NCBI GenBank assembly: GCA_964605095.1
Contig: CAZSBS010000165.1
Coordinates: 1 to 11,010 of the forward strand
Direction of reading: 5' to 3'
Source: JAUWQU01 sp964605095
GTDB taxonomy: Bacteria; Planctomycetota; Phycisphaerae; SM23-33
DNA: 11,010 nt
Each line of letters opens with the position of its first letter. Position 1 is the first letter of the stretch. Positions 1-7,800 of this stretch are shown here, one piece after another. The position numbers and the translations under genes are program-made. Below the pieces are notes generated by a model. That model saw only the letters and a list, made by a program, of their open reading frames with translations. It did no database searches and was not told the DNA's origin.

Positions 1-957
1 GATCGCATCCTGGAGATCCTTTATGATCGCGGGGGCGGTTACGTCGGGTTGGACGAGCTTGCTCGTGCGGGTCGGCTGGACCGGGCCGGGGTCGAGTCGC
101 GTCTTGAGGACTTGCGGGTGCAAGGGCAGAAGCTGGAGTTTTCGCCGGCGGGCGGCGTGTGTTTGTCTCGTCCGGCGAGGCTGTCGCCGGTGCTGATCGA
201 GCGGAGCCTGGCCGTCCGGCGTGTCGGGCGAAGCGTGTTGTGCTTCGACGAGGTCGGCTCGACCAACGACGTGGCCCTTGACGCGATGAGGCAGGCTGGC
301 GGCGACGGGCTAGTGGTTCTGGCTGAGTCGCAGCGAAGCGGGCGCGGGCGCCAGGGCCGGCGGTGGGTATGCCCGCCCGGCAGCGGGATACTCATGAGCG
401 TGTTGCTGCTCGAACCGCCCGGTTGCGAGCGGCCGCGGCACGAGGCGATGACGATCGCCGCGGGGCTGGCTGTGGCCGAGGCCGTCGAGATGTCTGTTGG
501 CCTGGCATGCGGGCTGAAGTGGCCTAACGACGTTCTGCTCGAGGACGCCAAGTTCGCCGGCGTTCTGGCCGAGACGAGAACGGTCGGCGGGGTCTCGGGC
601 ACGGTGATCGGCATCGGCGTGAACGTCAATGCTGCCCCGCCGGTCGAGTCGGTGGATCGCCCGGCGACTTGCATGGCCGACCATCTTGCCGGCCCGGTCG
701 AGCGGGTGGAGGTTGTCCGCGCCTTGCTGATGCGCCTGGATGAGTGGGTGGGGCGGGTGGAGGCGGGGCAACTGGACGATCTTCATCGCGGCTTCCTGGC
801 CAGGTGCCGGATGATTAACGAACGCGTCACGATCCGCTGCGGCGGGCGGTTGCACACCGGGCGGGTGCTGGACGTGGATCCGCTTTCGGGCCTGGTGCTC
901 TGCTACGACGACGGGAGCAGGGCATACCTGCCCGCGGAAGCATCGAGCGTCGTATGA
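1..957 (+). CDS. birA: Biotin--[acetyl-CoA-carboxylase] ligase / BirA-type protein, 5' partial
   Basis: This enzyme activates biotin with ATP to biotinyl-AMP and transfers it to a lysine of carboxylase biotin-carrier domains in the cytoplasm. The frame is open from base 1, so the gene begins upstream of the window; by comparison with E. coli BirA only a few N-terminal residues seem to be missing. Bases 1-200 encode a winged-helix-like region (RILEILYDRGGGYVGLDELA), which suggests a bifunctional ligase/repressor rather than a ligase-only form. The catalytic domain follows. It carries the ATP/biotin loop GRGRQGRRW at 340-366 (E. coli GRGRRGRKW) and KWPNDV at 517-534, then GTVIGIGVNVN. The last ~55 codons fit the SH3-like C-terminal domain. 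The stop is TGA at 955-957. The catalytic assignment is firm; DNA-binding repressor activity is inferred only from the N-terminal region. The next gene, mreC, begins 201 bases later and probably has its own promoter. Confidence 0.93.
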   Translation, partial: DRILEILYDRGGGYVGLDELARAGRLDRAGVESRLEDLRVQGQKLEFSPAGGVCLSRPARLSPVLIERSLAVRRVGRSVLCFDEVGSTNDVALDAMRQAGGDGLVVLAESQRSGRGRQGRRWVCPPGSGILMSVLLLEPPGCERPRHEAMTIAAGLAVAEAVEMSVGLACGLKWPNDVLLEDAKFAGVLAETRTVGGVSGTVIGIGVNVNAAPPVESVDRPATCMADHLAGPVERVEVVRALLMRLDEWVGRVEAGQLDDLHRGFLARCRMINERVTIRCGGRLHTGRVLDVDPLSGLVLCYDDGSRAYLPAEASSVV

Positions 958-1097
958 TCGCGTGGTGACGTATGCCGCGAAACACCGTATATACATCAAG
1001 GTTTGATAGCCAGCGGGGAAAAGGAAGAGTCGAGACGTGGCGCGGTGGCGGTAGGATCTTGCCGCCAGGCAGGTCCGCAATCCGTTAGCGGCGTTTG

Positions 1098-1126
1098 TTG
1101 CTCGTTGGCCGCGGCGATGATATGAT
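1098..1126 (+). promoter_or_regulatory. Candidate sigma70-type promoter for the mreC cluster
   Basis: TTGCTC (1098-1103) and TATGAT (1121-1126) are separated by exactly 17 bases. The -10 box matches the TATAAT consensus at 5 of 6 positions and the -35 box at 3 of 6. Transcription would start near 1133, about 26 bases before the mreC ATG. It lies in the 201-base gap between birA and mreC. No other good promoter was seen in that gap. Assigned by eye only. Confidence 0.45.
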
Positions 1127-1158
1127 GGGGCTTTGGCGTCTGGGAACAGGACGGTTTA

Positions 1159-2145
1159 ATGCGGCTCCATGCGTTTTCAAAGAGGCATCTGCTGGCGATT
1201 CTGCTGTTGTGCTCGCTGGTGATGTCGTTTGCGGGTTCGCGGGTGGCTCTTCCGCTTCGTCACGCGACACAGTTCGTGCTGGCGCCGCTTGGTGATGCGC
1301 CCATGTACGCGGCCACGAAAATCCAGGCCAAGCTCAACCGCCAGGCCGCGCCGCGATTGTCCGACGAGCAGGCCGATCAAGTGCAGGCCGAGAACCGCTA
1401 CCTTCGCCGGCTGTCGGACTATTGGCAGGCCCAGAGCGAGGTTTATGAGCGTCAGGCCCAGCGGTTGGCGAATTTCCAGCGTATGTACGGCCCGACGGTC
1501 GACATTAGTTGCGAGTTGATCCCGGCGCATGTTGTGGGGGCCGGGTCGCTTCCATACGACCGCACCCGCGTGCTGGACGGCGGCGGCAGGCAAGGCATCA
1601 AGCCCGGCGACGTGGTCACCGTGCGGGAAGTCGCCACCAACCGTTCCAAGGCCCTGCCGCCCAAGCTGGCGGTGGTGAACGAATCCTCGCTGGTCGGGCG
1701 GATCCTCGATTCTGGCGCGTTCACAGCCCGGCTTCAACTGGTCACGGACCGGGGATTTCAGGTCAGCGCGCGTATCCGGCGCGTAATCGTTCCGGGCCAG
1801 GCGCGGACGGTGACGATCACCGAGGGCGGCCTACCGCGAATGACGCAGCTTACGCCCGAGAACAACACTCCAATCATGGTGCTTGCCACCGGCAACGGCG
1901 CGGACATGGTCATGGCGCCGGACGTCAAGGCGTACTACGAGGTCCAGCCCGGGGACCAGCTCTGGGCCAGCGCCGAAAAGGAGTACCTGCCGGTGGACAT
2001 TTACATCGGCAAGGTCGAGAAGGTCGAGCTCAACGAGAAGGACTCGCGGCGAGTGACGGTTTACATCCGCCCGCACGCTGACGTTGCCAACGTTCGCGAC
2101 GTGTTCATAATCAGTCCTCTAACCATGCAGGCCACAAAGCCCTAG
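1159..2145 (+). CDS. mreC: Rod shape-determining protein MreC
   Basis: MreC is an inner-membrane protein that scaffolds the cell-elongation complex and activates PBP2/RodA. The 328-residue product has the family architecture: a short basic N-terminus, one membrane segment at about residues 10-28, a charged heptad-like helix at about 68-110 expected to form the dimerising coiled coil, and a periplasmic beta domain. Family-like stretches in that domain include GIKPGDVV near residue 146 and SLVGRILDSGAFTARLQLVT near 179. The ATG at 1159 is preceded by AGGA at 1148-1151, a suitable ribosome-binding distance, and the membrane segment follows directly. mreD starts 18 bases after the stop, so the two are almost certainly co-transcribed. 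mreB, usually immediately upstream, is absent; birA occupies that place. Confidence 0.92.
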   Translation: MRLHAFSKRHLLAILLLCSLVMSFAGSRVALPLRHATQFVLAPLGDAPMYAATKIQAKLNRQAAPRLSDEQADQVQAENRYLRRLSDYWQAQSEVYERQAQRLANFQRMYGPTVDISCELIPAHVVGAGSLPYDRTRVLDGGGRQGIKPGDVVTVREVATNRSKALPPKLAVVNESSLVGRILDSGAFTARLQLVTDRGFQVSARIRRVIVPGQARTVTITEGGLPRMTQLTPENNTPIMVLATGNGADMVMAPDVKAYYEVQPGDQLWASAEKEYLPVDIYIGKVEKVELNEKDSRRVTVYIRPHADVANVRDVFIISPLTMQATKP

Positions 2146-2163
2146 CCGCCAGGAGACGCCCGG

Positions 2164-2727
2164 ATGCGATGGATACCGCTTCTCATCCTGACCTACGTGG
2201 TGGTGCTGGCGGAGACCTGCGTCGGGTGGGTGCTGTTCATCGACAGCGCGTCGCTGGGGGCAGTCGGCCCGGACCTGGCCGCCATGGTGGTGGTGTTCGT
2301 CGCGTTCTATGCTCGCAGCGCCTCCGACGCGATGATCGCGGCCTGGATATTGGGCCTGGCGGTGGACCTGACCACCGGCGGCGGCATCGGGGCGATGACG
2401 GTCGTGGGGCCAATGGCCATCGCGTACTGCCTGGCTGCGGGACTGCTCTGGCGAGCGCGGGAGGCGTTCTTCCGCGAGCGGGCCGTCACGCAGGCGATGC
2501 TGGCCTTCGCGTTCGTCGCGTTGGCCCACGGGATGTGGGCGACCGCCCAGGCCATCCTCGCGCCGGGACACGTGAGTCTTGGCGATTACGGCCGAACCTT
2601 GCTCCAGGTGTTCGCCGTGGCGGGCTACACCGCCGTGCTGATGCCCCTGGCACACTATGTGCTTCGCAGGTGCCAGCGGTTCTTCCTCGTCTCGGCCGTG
2701 GGGCCGGGACGGCGGATGCGACGATAA
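2164..2727 (+). CDS. mreD: Rod shape-determining membrane protein MreD
   Basis: MreD is a small polytopic membrane protein of the elongasome that works with MreC. The 187-residue product is mostly hydrophobic. Membrane segments are visible at about residues 4-25, 37-52, 57-70, 78-96, 108-130 and 145-166, and it ends in a basic cytoplasmic-type tail (GPGRRMRR). The stretch AAWILGLAVDLTTGGGIGAM matches the family's typical glycine-rich turn after a helix (compare 'G...D.l.g..lG'). A strong AGGAG at 2151-2155 sits 8 bases before the ATG. Length is near the family's usual 160-190 residues. It is identified by context plus topology, because MreD sequences are poorly conserved; position directly after mreC and before PBP2 makes the call secure. 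Confidence 0.88.
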   Translation: MRWIPLLILTYVVVLAETCVGWVLFIDSASLGAVGPDLAAMVVVFVAFYARSASDAMIAAWILGLAVDLTTGGGIGAMTVVGPMAIAYCLAAGLLWRAREAFFRERAVTQAMLAFAFVALAHGMWATAQAILAPGHVSLGDYGRTLLQVFAVAGYTAVLMPLAHYVLRRCQRFFLVSAVGPGRRMRR

Positions 2728-2780
2728 CCACCAGGGCCGCCGACGGTTTAATCAGCTTAAGACGCAACTGGGAACACGCA

Positions 2781-2799
2781 ATCCGGCCAGGGGCCGGAT
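2781..2799 (+). other. Perfect 8-bp hairpin just upstream of the PBP2 start codon
   Basis: ATCCGGCC (2781-2788) and GGCCGGAT (2792-2799) are exact inverted repeats around an AGG loop. The structure lies in the 86-base mreD-mrdA gap and ends 14 bases before the mrdA ATG at 2814. No T-run follows, so it is not a standard intrinsic terminator. It could affect mRNA processing or PBP2 translation; that role is inferred. Confidence 0.55.
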
Positions 2800-2813
2800 C
2801 AGGCTAGGCGACA

Positions 2814-4805
2814 ATGTATAAGCAGCGAATCAAGGTATTCCTCGGCCTGTTGGCGGCGGTATTCCTTTTGCTTGTCGGCAAACTGGTTCAGCTCCAGGTC
2901 ATCGAGGGCAAGCAATACCGCCACAATGCCGAGGAGGCCATGCGAAAGGTGAGCATCCTTCCGGTGATGCGGGGCAAGATCACCGACCGCAAGGGGCGCA
3001 TCCTGGCGATGGACGAGCCGTGCTTCGACCTTTGCCTTCACTACCGCCTGCTGACCAACGACCCGGTCTGGATTAGGGATCAGACCCGGCAGATCGCCCG
3101 CGAGAGGCGGATCGACAAGGCCGAAGCGGCGGTAGTTTACCAGCAGCGGGCTGACAGGACATGGGCGATGGCCCGCGAGCTTGCGGCCAGGGCGGGCATG
3201 AACCTGGACGCCGCCGCTGCCACCGCGGTCGAGAAGGTTCAGGCGGTCAGGCGGATCGTCAACCGCGACCGGGCCGATGAGATATCAGTCAGGGAGGAAG
3301 AGCAGTGCCACCCGGTCATTGCGGGGCTGGACGAGTTGACCGCCATCCGGCTGCGCACGGACGCCGACCAGATGATCGGCCTGTCCATCGAGCCCAGCCA
3401 CCGCCGATGGTACCCGTTCGGTTCCGACGCATGCCACGTCATAGGGATGACAGGCAGGGTCTGGCCGGAGGAGATTGAGAGCCTGAACATCAAGGCCGAC
3501 CAGGCGCCCTGGCTTGAGCGCATGCGGTCGAACTACCTGCCGGGCGACACGATCGGCAAGGTCGGCGTCGAGAAGATGTGCGAGCAGTACTTGCGGGGCC
3601 GGCGCGGCTACCGGCGGTACCGCCTCAGCGGCGAGACGCTCCGCGAGGAGCCAACCGTCCAGGGCGGCGACGTACACCTGACGCTCGACATCGTACTGGA
3701 AAAACAGATCGCCGAGATGTTCGAGGCCAAGGGCTTCACTGGGGCTGCGGTGGTGCTGAACCTCGGCGAGCCGCAGGTGCCGATGAACGAGGTGCTGGCG
3801 ATGGTCTCGGTGCCGATGTACGACTTGAACGACTATGCCAAGAACTACCCCAGCTTGGTAACCGATGAGGTCCGCCTGCCACTGATGCACAGGGCCATCG
3901 TCCAGCGTTACCAGCCGGGCTCGACGGTAAAGCCCCTGGCGGCGATCGCGGCCCTGGCCGAGGGCGTCATAACGACCACATCGACCATCGACTGCCGCGG
4001 GTACATGTACAACCCGGACTCGTTTCGGTGTTGGATCTACAGGCGTTTTGGCGTTGGGCACGGGCCGCTGAACGTCACCGAGGGCCTCCAGCACAGTTGC
4101 AACATATTCTTCTACACCCTTGGCCAGCGCCTGGGGACGCGCCGGCTCTGCGAGTGGTTCTGCATGTTCGGCCTGGCCGAGCCGCCCGGCACGGGCCTGC
4201 CGAACGAGCGGGCGGGCACCGTGCCGACCGAGCAGTGGCTGCGGGCGAGGTCCAACAGAGGCTACCAGCCGGGCGATGCGCGTTTCATGGCCGTCGGGCA
4301 GGGGCTGCTGACCGTCACGCCGCTTCACATGGCCGACGCGATCGCGACTATTGCCCGCGACGGAGTGTTCCTCTCGCCGATGTTGGCCCTCGAGGCCGGA
4401 CCAAAGCAGGTCCGGCGGGACCTGCCGATAGCCCCCGCCTACATCCAGGCCGTCAAGGAAGGCATGTACCGCGTGGTCAATGACCGCCAGGGCACGGCAT
4501 ACAAGTACTTTCACGGCCCAGGCGTCACGCCCGTCGAGGGCGTGGACATCTGCGGAAAGACCGGCACAGCTACGACCGCCCCTCAGCGGATAGACTCCAA
4601 CAAGAACGGCAGGATCGACCAGGGCGACGAGATCGTCCGCAGCGGAGACACCGCGTGGTTCGTCTGCTTCGCGCCGCGGGACAACCCGCAGATCGCTCTG
4701 GCCGTAACCGTTGAATATGTCGGCGCCGGCGGAGGAGGCGGAAACGCCGGCCCCATCGGGCTGGAAATCGTCAGGCTGTGCAAGAATATGGGATACATTC
4801 GATAG
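2814..4805 (+). CDS. mrdA: Penicillin-binding protein 2 (elongasome D,D-transpeptidase)
   Basis: This class B PBP cross-links peptidoglycan during side-wall growth, partnering with RodA. The 663-residue protein has one N-terminal membrane anchor (about residues 7-24). The dimerisation-domain signature RGKITDRKGRILA is at 53-65. A long, charged and apparently helical pedestal region follows. The transpeptidase domain has all three catalytic motifs: S370-T-V-K373 (nucleophile), S428-C-N430, and K582-T-G584. After KTG, residues 594-605 form DSNKNGRIDQGD, an EF-hand-like loop in a place where PBP2 normally has a simple loop before the strand AWFVCFAP. The protein has 13 cysteines, including the D-C...R-C-W pair near 390-402 that I recall from many PBP2 homologues. 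Ribosome-binding sequence is weak. The next gene is a glycoside hydrolase rather than rodA. Confidence 0.95.
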   Translation: MYKQRIKVFLGLLAAVFLLLVGKLVQLQVIEGKQYRHNAEEAMRKVSILPVMRGKITDRKGRILAMDEPCFDLCLHYRLLTNDPVWIRDQTRQIARERRIDKAEAAVVYQQRADRTWAMARELAARAGMNLDAAAATAVEKVQAVRRIVNRDRADEISVREEEQCHPVIAGLDELTAIRLRTDADQMIGLSIEPSHRRWYPFGSDACHVIGMTGRVWPEEIESLNIKADQAPWLERMRSNYLPGDTIGKVGVEKMCEQYLRGRRGYRRYRLSGETLREEPTVQGGDVHLTLDIVLEKQIAEMFEAKGFTGAAVVLNLGEPQVPMNEVLAMVSVPMYDLNDYAKNYPSLVTDEVRLPLMHRAIVQRYQPGSTVKPLAAIAALAEGVITTTSTIDCRGYMYNPDSFRCWIYRRFGVGHGPLNVTEGLQHSCNIFFYTLGQRLGTRRLCEWFCMFGLAEPPGTGLPNERAGTVPTEQWLRARSNRGYQPGDARFMAVGQGLLTVTPLHMADAIATIARDGVFLSPMLALEAGPKQVRRDLPIAPAYIQAVKEGMYRVVNDRQGTAYKYFHGPGVTPVEGVDICGKTGTATTAPQRIDSNKNGRIDQGDEIVRSGDTAWFVCFAPRDNPQIALAVTVEYVGAGGGGGNAGPIGLEIVRLCKNMGYIR

Positions 4806-4851
4806 AGGCTCCGCGAACGCTGTTTGAGAAACCGGCTATTGGCCCCGCAGA

Positions 4852-4856
4852 AAGGA
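4852..4856 (+). promoter_or_regulatory. Ribosome-binding site that sets the GH106 start
   Basis: AAGGA lies 8 bases before the ATG at 4865. The same frame is open back to ATG 4778, but that start would overlap the mrdA end and put about 29 residues in front of an evident signal peptide. The Shine-Dalgarno sequence and the signal peptide both favour 4865. Confidence 0.75.
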
Positions 4857-4864
4857 AAAGACTC

Positions 4865-7800
4865 ATGAGAAGACATGCAATCGCGACACTGGCGCTGCTG
4901 GCTGGCCTTTTGCAGGCGGGCGGCCTGTGCGCCTCGGACGACCTCCAGCGCAAGTTCGTCACTCCGCCGGAATCGGCCCGGGCGTGGTGCTACTGGTGGT
5001 GGCTTAACGGTGCGGCCAGCAAGGAGGGCATCACCCGCGACTTTACGGAGATGAAGCGGCAGGGGATCAGCGGCGCGCTGCTGTTTGACGCCGGCGAGGC
5101 CGGGCCGGATGCGCCGCGCGGGCCGCAGTTCATGAGCCCGGCGTGGCGCGAGATGTACAAGCACGCGGTGCGCGAGGCGGATCGTCTTGGGATCACGCTG
5201 ACTGTGAACCTGTGCAGCGGCTGGGACTGCGGCGGGCCGTGGGTCACGCCGGAGCACGCCGCGAAGAAGATAGTCGGGGTATCGACGACGGTGAAGGGGC
5301 CCGGGAAGGTCAGCATCAAGCTGCCCCAGCCGGCCGCGGTGCAGGGCTACTACCGCGACATAGCGGTGCTTGCATGCCGGGTGCCCGAGGGCGAGTCGCC
5401 GGAACCGAAACTGACTGCCAGTTCCAGCTACCAGAAGTACTCTCCCGCACTGGCGATGGACGGAAAGGGCGACACTCGCTGGATTTCCAACGGCGACAAG
5501 CCCGGCATGGGGCCGACTCGGGACAAGCCCGAGTATCTCCAGTTCGACTACGACAAGGCCTGGCCGGCGGCTGGGCTCTACCTGAGGCCGTACCCCGACT
5601 GCGGCCCAAAGGAGATCGAAATCCAGTGCTCGGATGATGGTAAGGCTTACCGCACGATCCAACGGGCCGCCGTTGGGCCTGGCAAGGAAACCGTCATTGC
5701 GTTTGACGAGATACAGTCCACACATCTCCGGGTCGTGTTCCTGTCCTCCCATCCCTATCAGGGCAAGGAGAACTGGAATGTACAGGTGGCGGAGATCGCG
5801 CTGTTGACCCGTGCCGAACGCGAGAAGCCGACCCGAGCGAGGAAGGGGATCTGGGAGAGGGGGCGCACCGTGGACCTGACAAAGTTCGTGTCGGACGACG
5901 GGGGCTTGACCTGGGACGCTCCGGCCGGGGCGTGGCGTGTCATGCGGATCGGCTGCACCCTGCACGGCAACAAGACCAAATGCGTCGGCTCGGGACCGGT
6001 CGGCCTGGAGATAGACACGATGAACGCCGCGGCGATGGATGCCCATTTTGCCGAAACGGGGGCCAAGCTTATCGCGGACGCCGGCGAGCTGGCGGGCAAG
6101 AGCCTCCAGTATTTCCACATCGACAGTTGGGAGCTGGGCCAGCCCACCTGGACGCCGGCCATGCGCGAGGAGTTCCATCGGCGGCGCGGCTACGACCTGC
6201 TGACGTTCCTGCCGGCGCTGCTGGGGGAAACGGTGGACGACGCCGAGACCACCCGGCGGTTCCTGGCCGACTATCGCCGGACCGCGGCCGACCTGGTGGC
6301 GGCGAACTACTACGGCCGATTGCGCGAACTGACGCTTAAGGGCGGGCTTCGCGGCACGCACCCGGAATCGGGCGGGCCGTTCTTCGGGCACTGGATCGAC
6401 GCACTTCAATGCGAAGGGATCAACGACATCCCCATGGGCGAGTTCTGGAGACGCCAGTCAGAGCCGGACGGCGACATCTCATGTAACCCCCCGCGGAAGA
6501 ATCCATCCGTCAAACAAGCCGCGTGTGCGGCGCATATCTATGGCAAACCCATCTGCCAGGCCGAAGCTTTCACCTACATACACGCCGGCGACTGGACAGC
6601 CACCCCCTGGAACATGAAGGACATCGGCGATCAGGCATTCTGCCACGGCCTGACCCGCTACGTGCTCTGCTTCTGGGTCCACCAGCCGAAGTTGAACGAC
6701 ATACCGGGCTACCAGTGGGTCAATGTCGGCACGCACTTCGACACGAACATCACCTGGTGGAACATGGGCCATGCCTGGCTGACCTACATCGCCCGGTGCC
6801 AGCACATGCTGCGGCAAGGGCAGTTCGTGGCCGACTTCGCCTATTTCCAGGGCGAGGAAATACCGGGATTCATTGCCCCGCGCGACCTTCAGCAGCCGCT
6901 GCGCCCGGCGGGCTTCGACTATGATGCGATAAACGCCGAGGTGCTGCTCAAGCGTGCGGCCGCCAAGGATGGCCGGCTTGTCCTGCCGGACGGCATGAGC
7001 TATCGATACCTGGTGCTGCCGCACCGCGCGAACTGGACGGTCTCCCCGGAGGTGCTGCGGAAGATCGAGGAACTTGCCAAGGGCGGCGTGACGATCGTCG
7101 GCCCCAGGCCGGCCCAGGCGCCCGGCCTGACCGATTACCCGGAGTGCGACAAGCAGGTAAAGAAACTGGCCGACTCATTGTGGGGACCGGACGCGACCCA
7201 GTCGGGCAATCGCCAGTGCGGCGCCGGGCGCGTGATCTGGGGCAAGTATCTCGACGAGATCGTCAAGGCGGATGGATTGAAGCCGGACGTCGAGTTTCGC
7301 GACGCGGGCCCCAACATGAAGCTCGATTGGATTCATCGTCGCATCGGGGACATCGATGTGTATTTCCTGAGCAATCAGGCGGCCGTCCCGGCCTCCGTGA
7401 CGGTGGCCTTTCGCGTCAGCGGTCCTTCGACTGCGCTCAGGGCAGGCAGGCAGCCCGAGCTGTGGGATGCGGTCACCGGCCAAATCCGCGATCTGCCTGA
7501 TTGGCGCGAACAAGACGGGCGGACGGCAGTGCCGATGGTGTTCGCGGCGCGGCAAAGCTGGTTTGTGGTCTTCCGTAAGCGGGCCGATAGCGGCAGCCCG
7601 AAGGAAGCCGCGAACTTCCCCAAAATCAAAAGGGAGGAGCAAATCGCCGGGCCTTGGGAGGTGACGTTCGACCCCAAGTGGGGCGGGCTGGGGCGCGTGG
7701 CTTTCGAGAAGCTCGACGACTGGAGCAAGCGGACCGAACCGGGCATCAGGTACTACTCAGGCACGGCCACCTATCGCAAGACGTTTGACCTGCCTGAAAC

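Noticed and set aside
1047..1075. Possible birA terminator around TGCC-GCCA-GGCA
   Set aside because: The stem is only four base pairs and no T-run follows.
1140..2776. Shared words GACGGTTTAAT (1150-1160 and 2742-2752) and CTGGGAACA (1140-1148 and 2768-2776) upstream of mreC and mrdA
   Set aside because: Matches of 9 to 11 bases are expected several times by chance in 11 kb, and the order of the two words is reversed, so a common regulatory site is not supported.
3285..4514. Open frame of 409 codons on the minus strand opposite the PBP2 transpeptidase domain
   Set aside because: It is a shadow of the PBP2 coding strand with no motif of its own.
4778..4864. Upstream in-frame start for the GH106 gene
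   Set aside because: It overlaps the end of mrdA, lacks a good ribosome-binding site and would bury the signal peptide.
4865..4945. Lipoprotein signal for the GH106 protein
   Set aside because: The only cysteine near the signal peptide end is preceded by GGL, which does not fit the lipobox. A standard type I signal peptide fits better.
4583..6409. Open frame of 608 codons on the minus strand opposite mrdA/GH106
   Set aside because: It is antisense to two well-supported genes, has Arg/Pro/His-rich low-complexity content and shows no domain. Long antisense frames are expected at this GC content.
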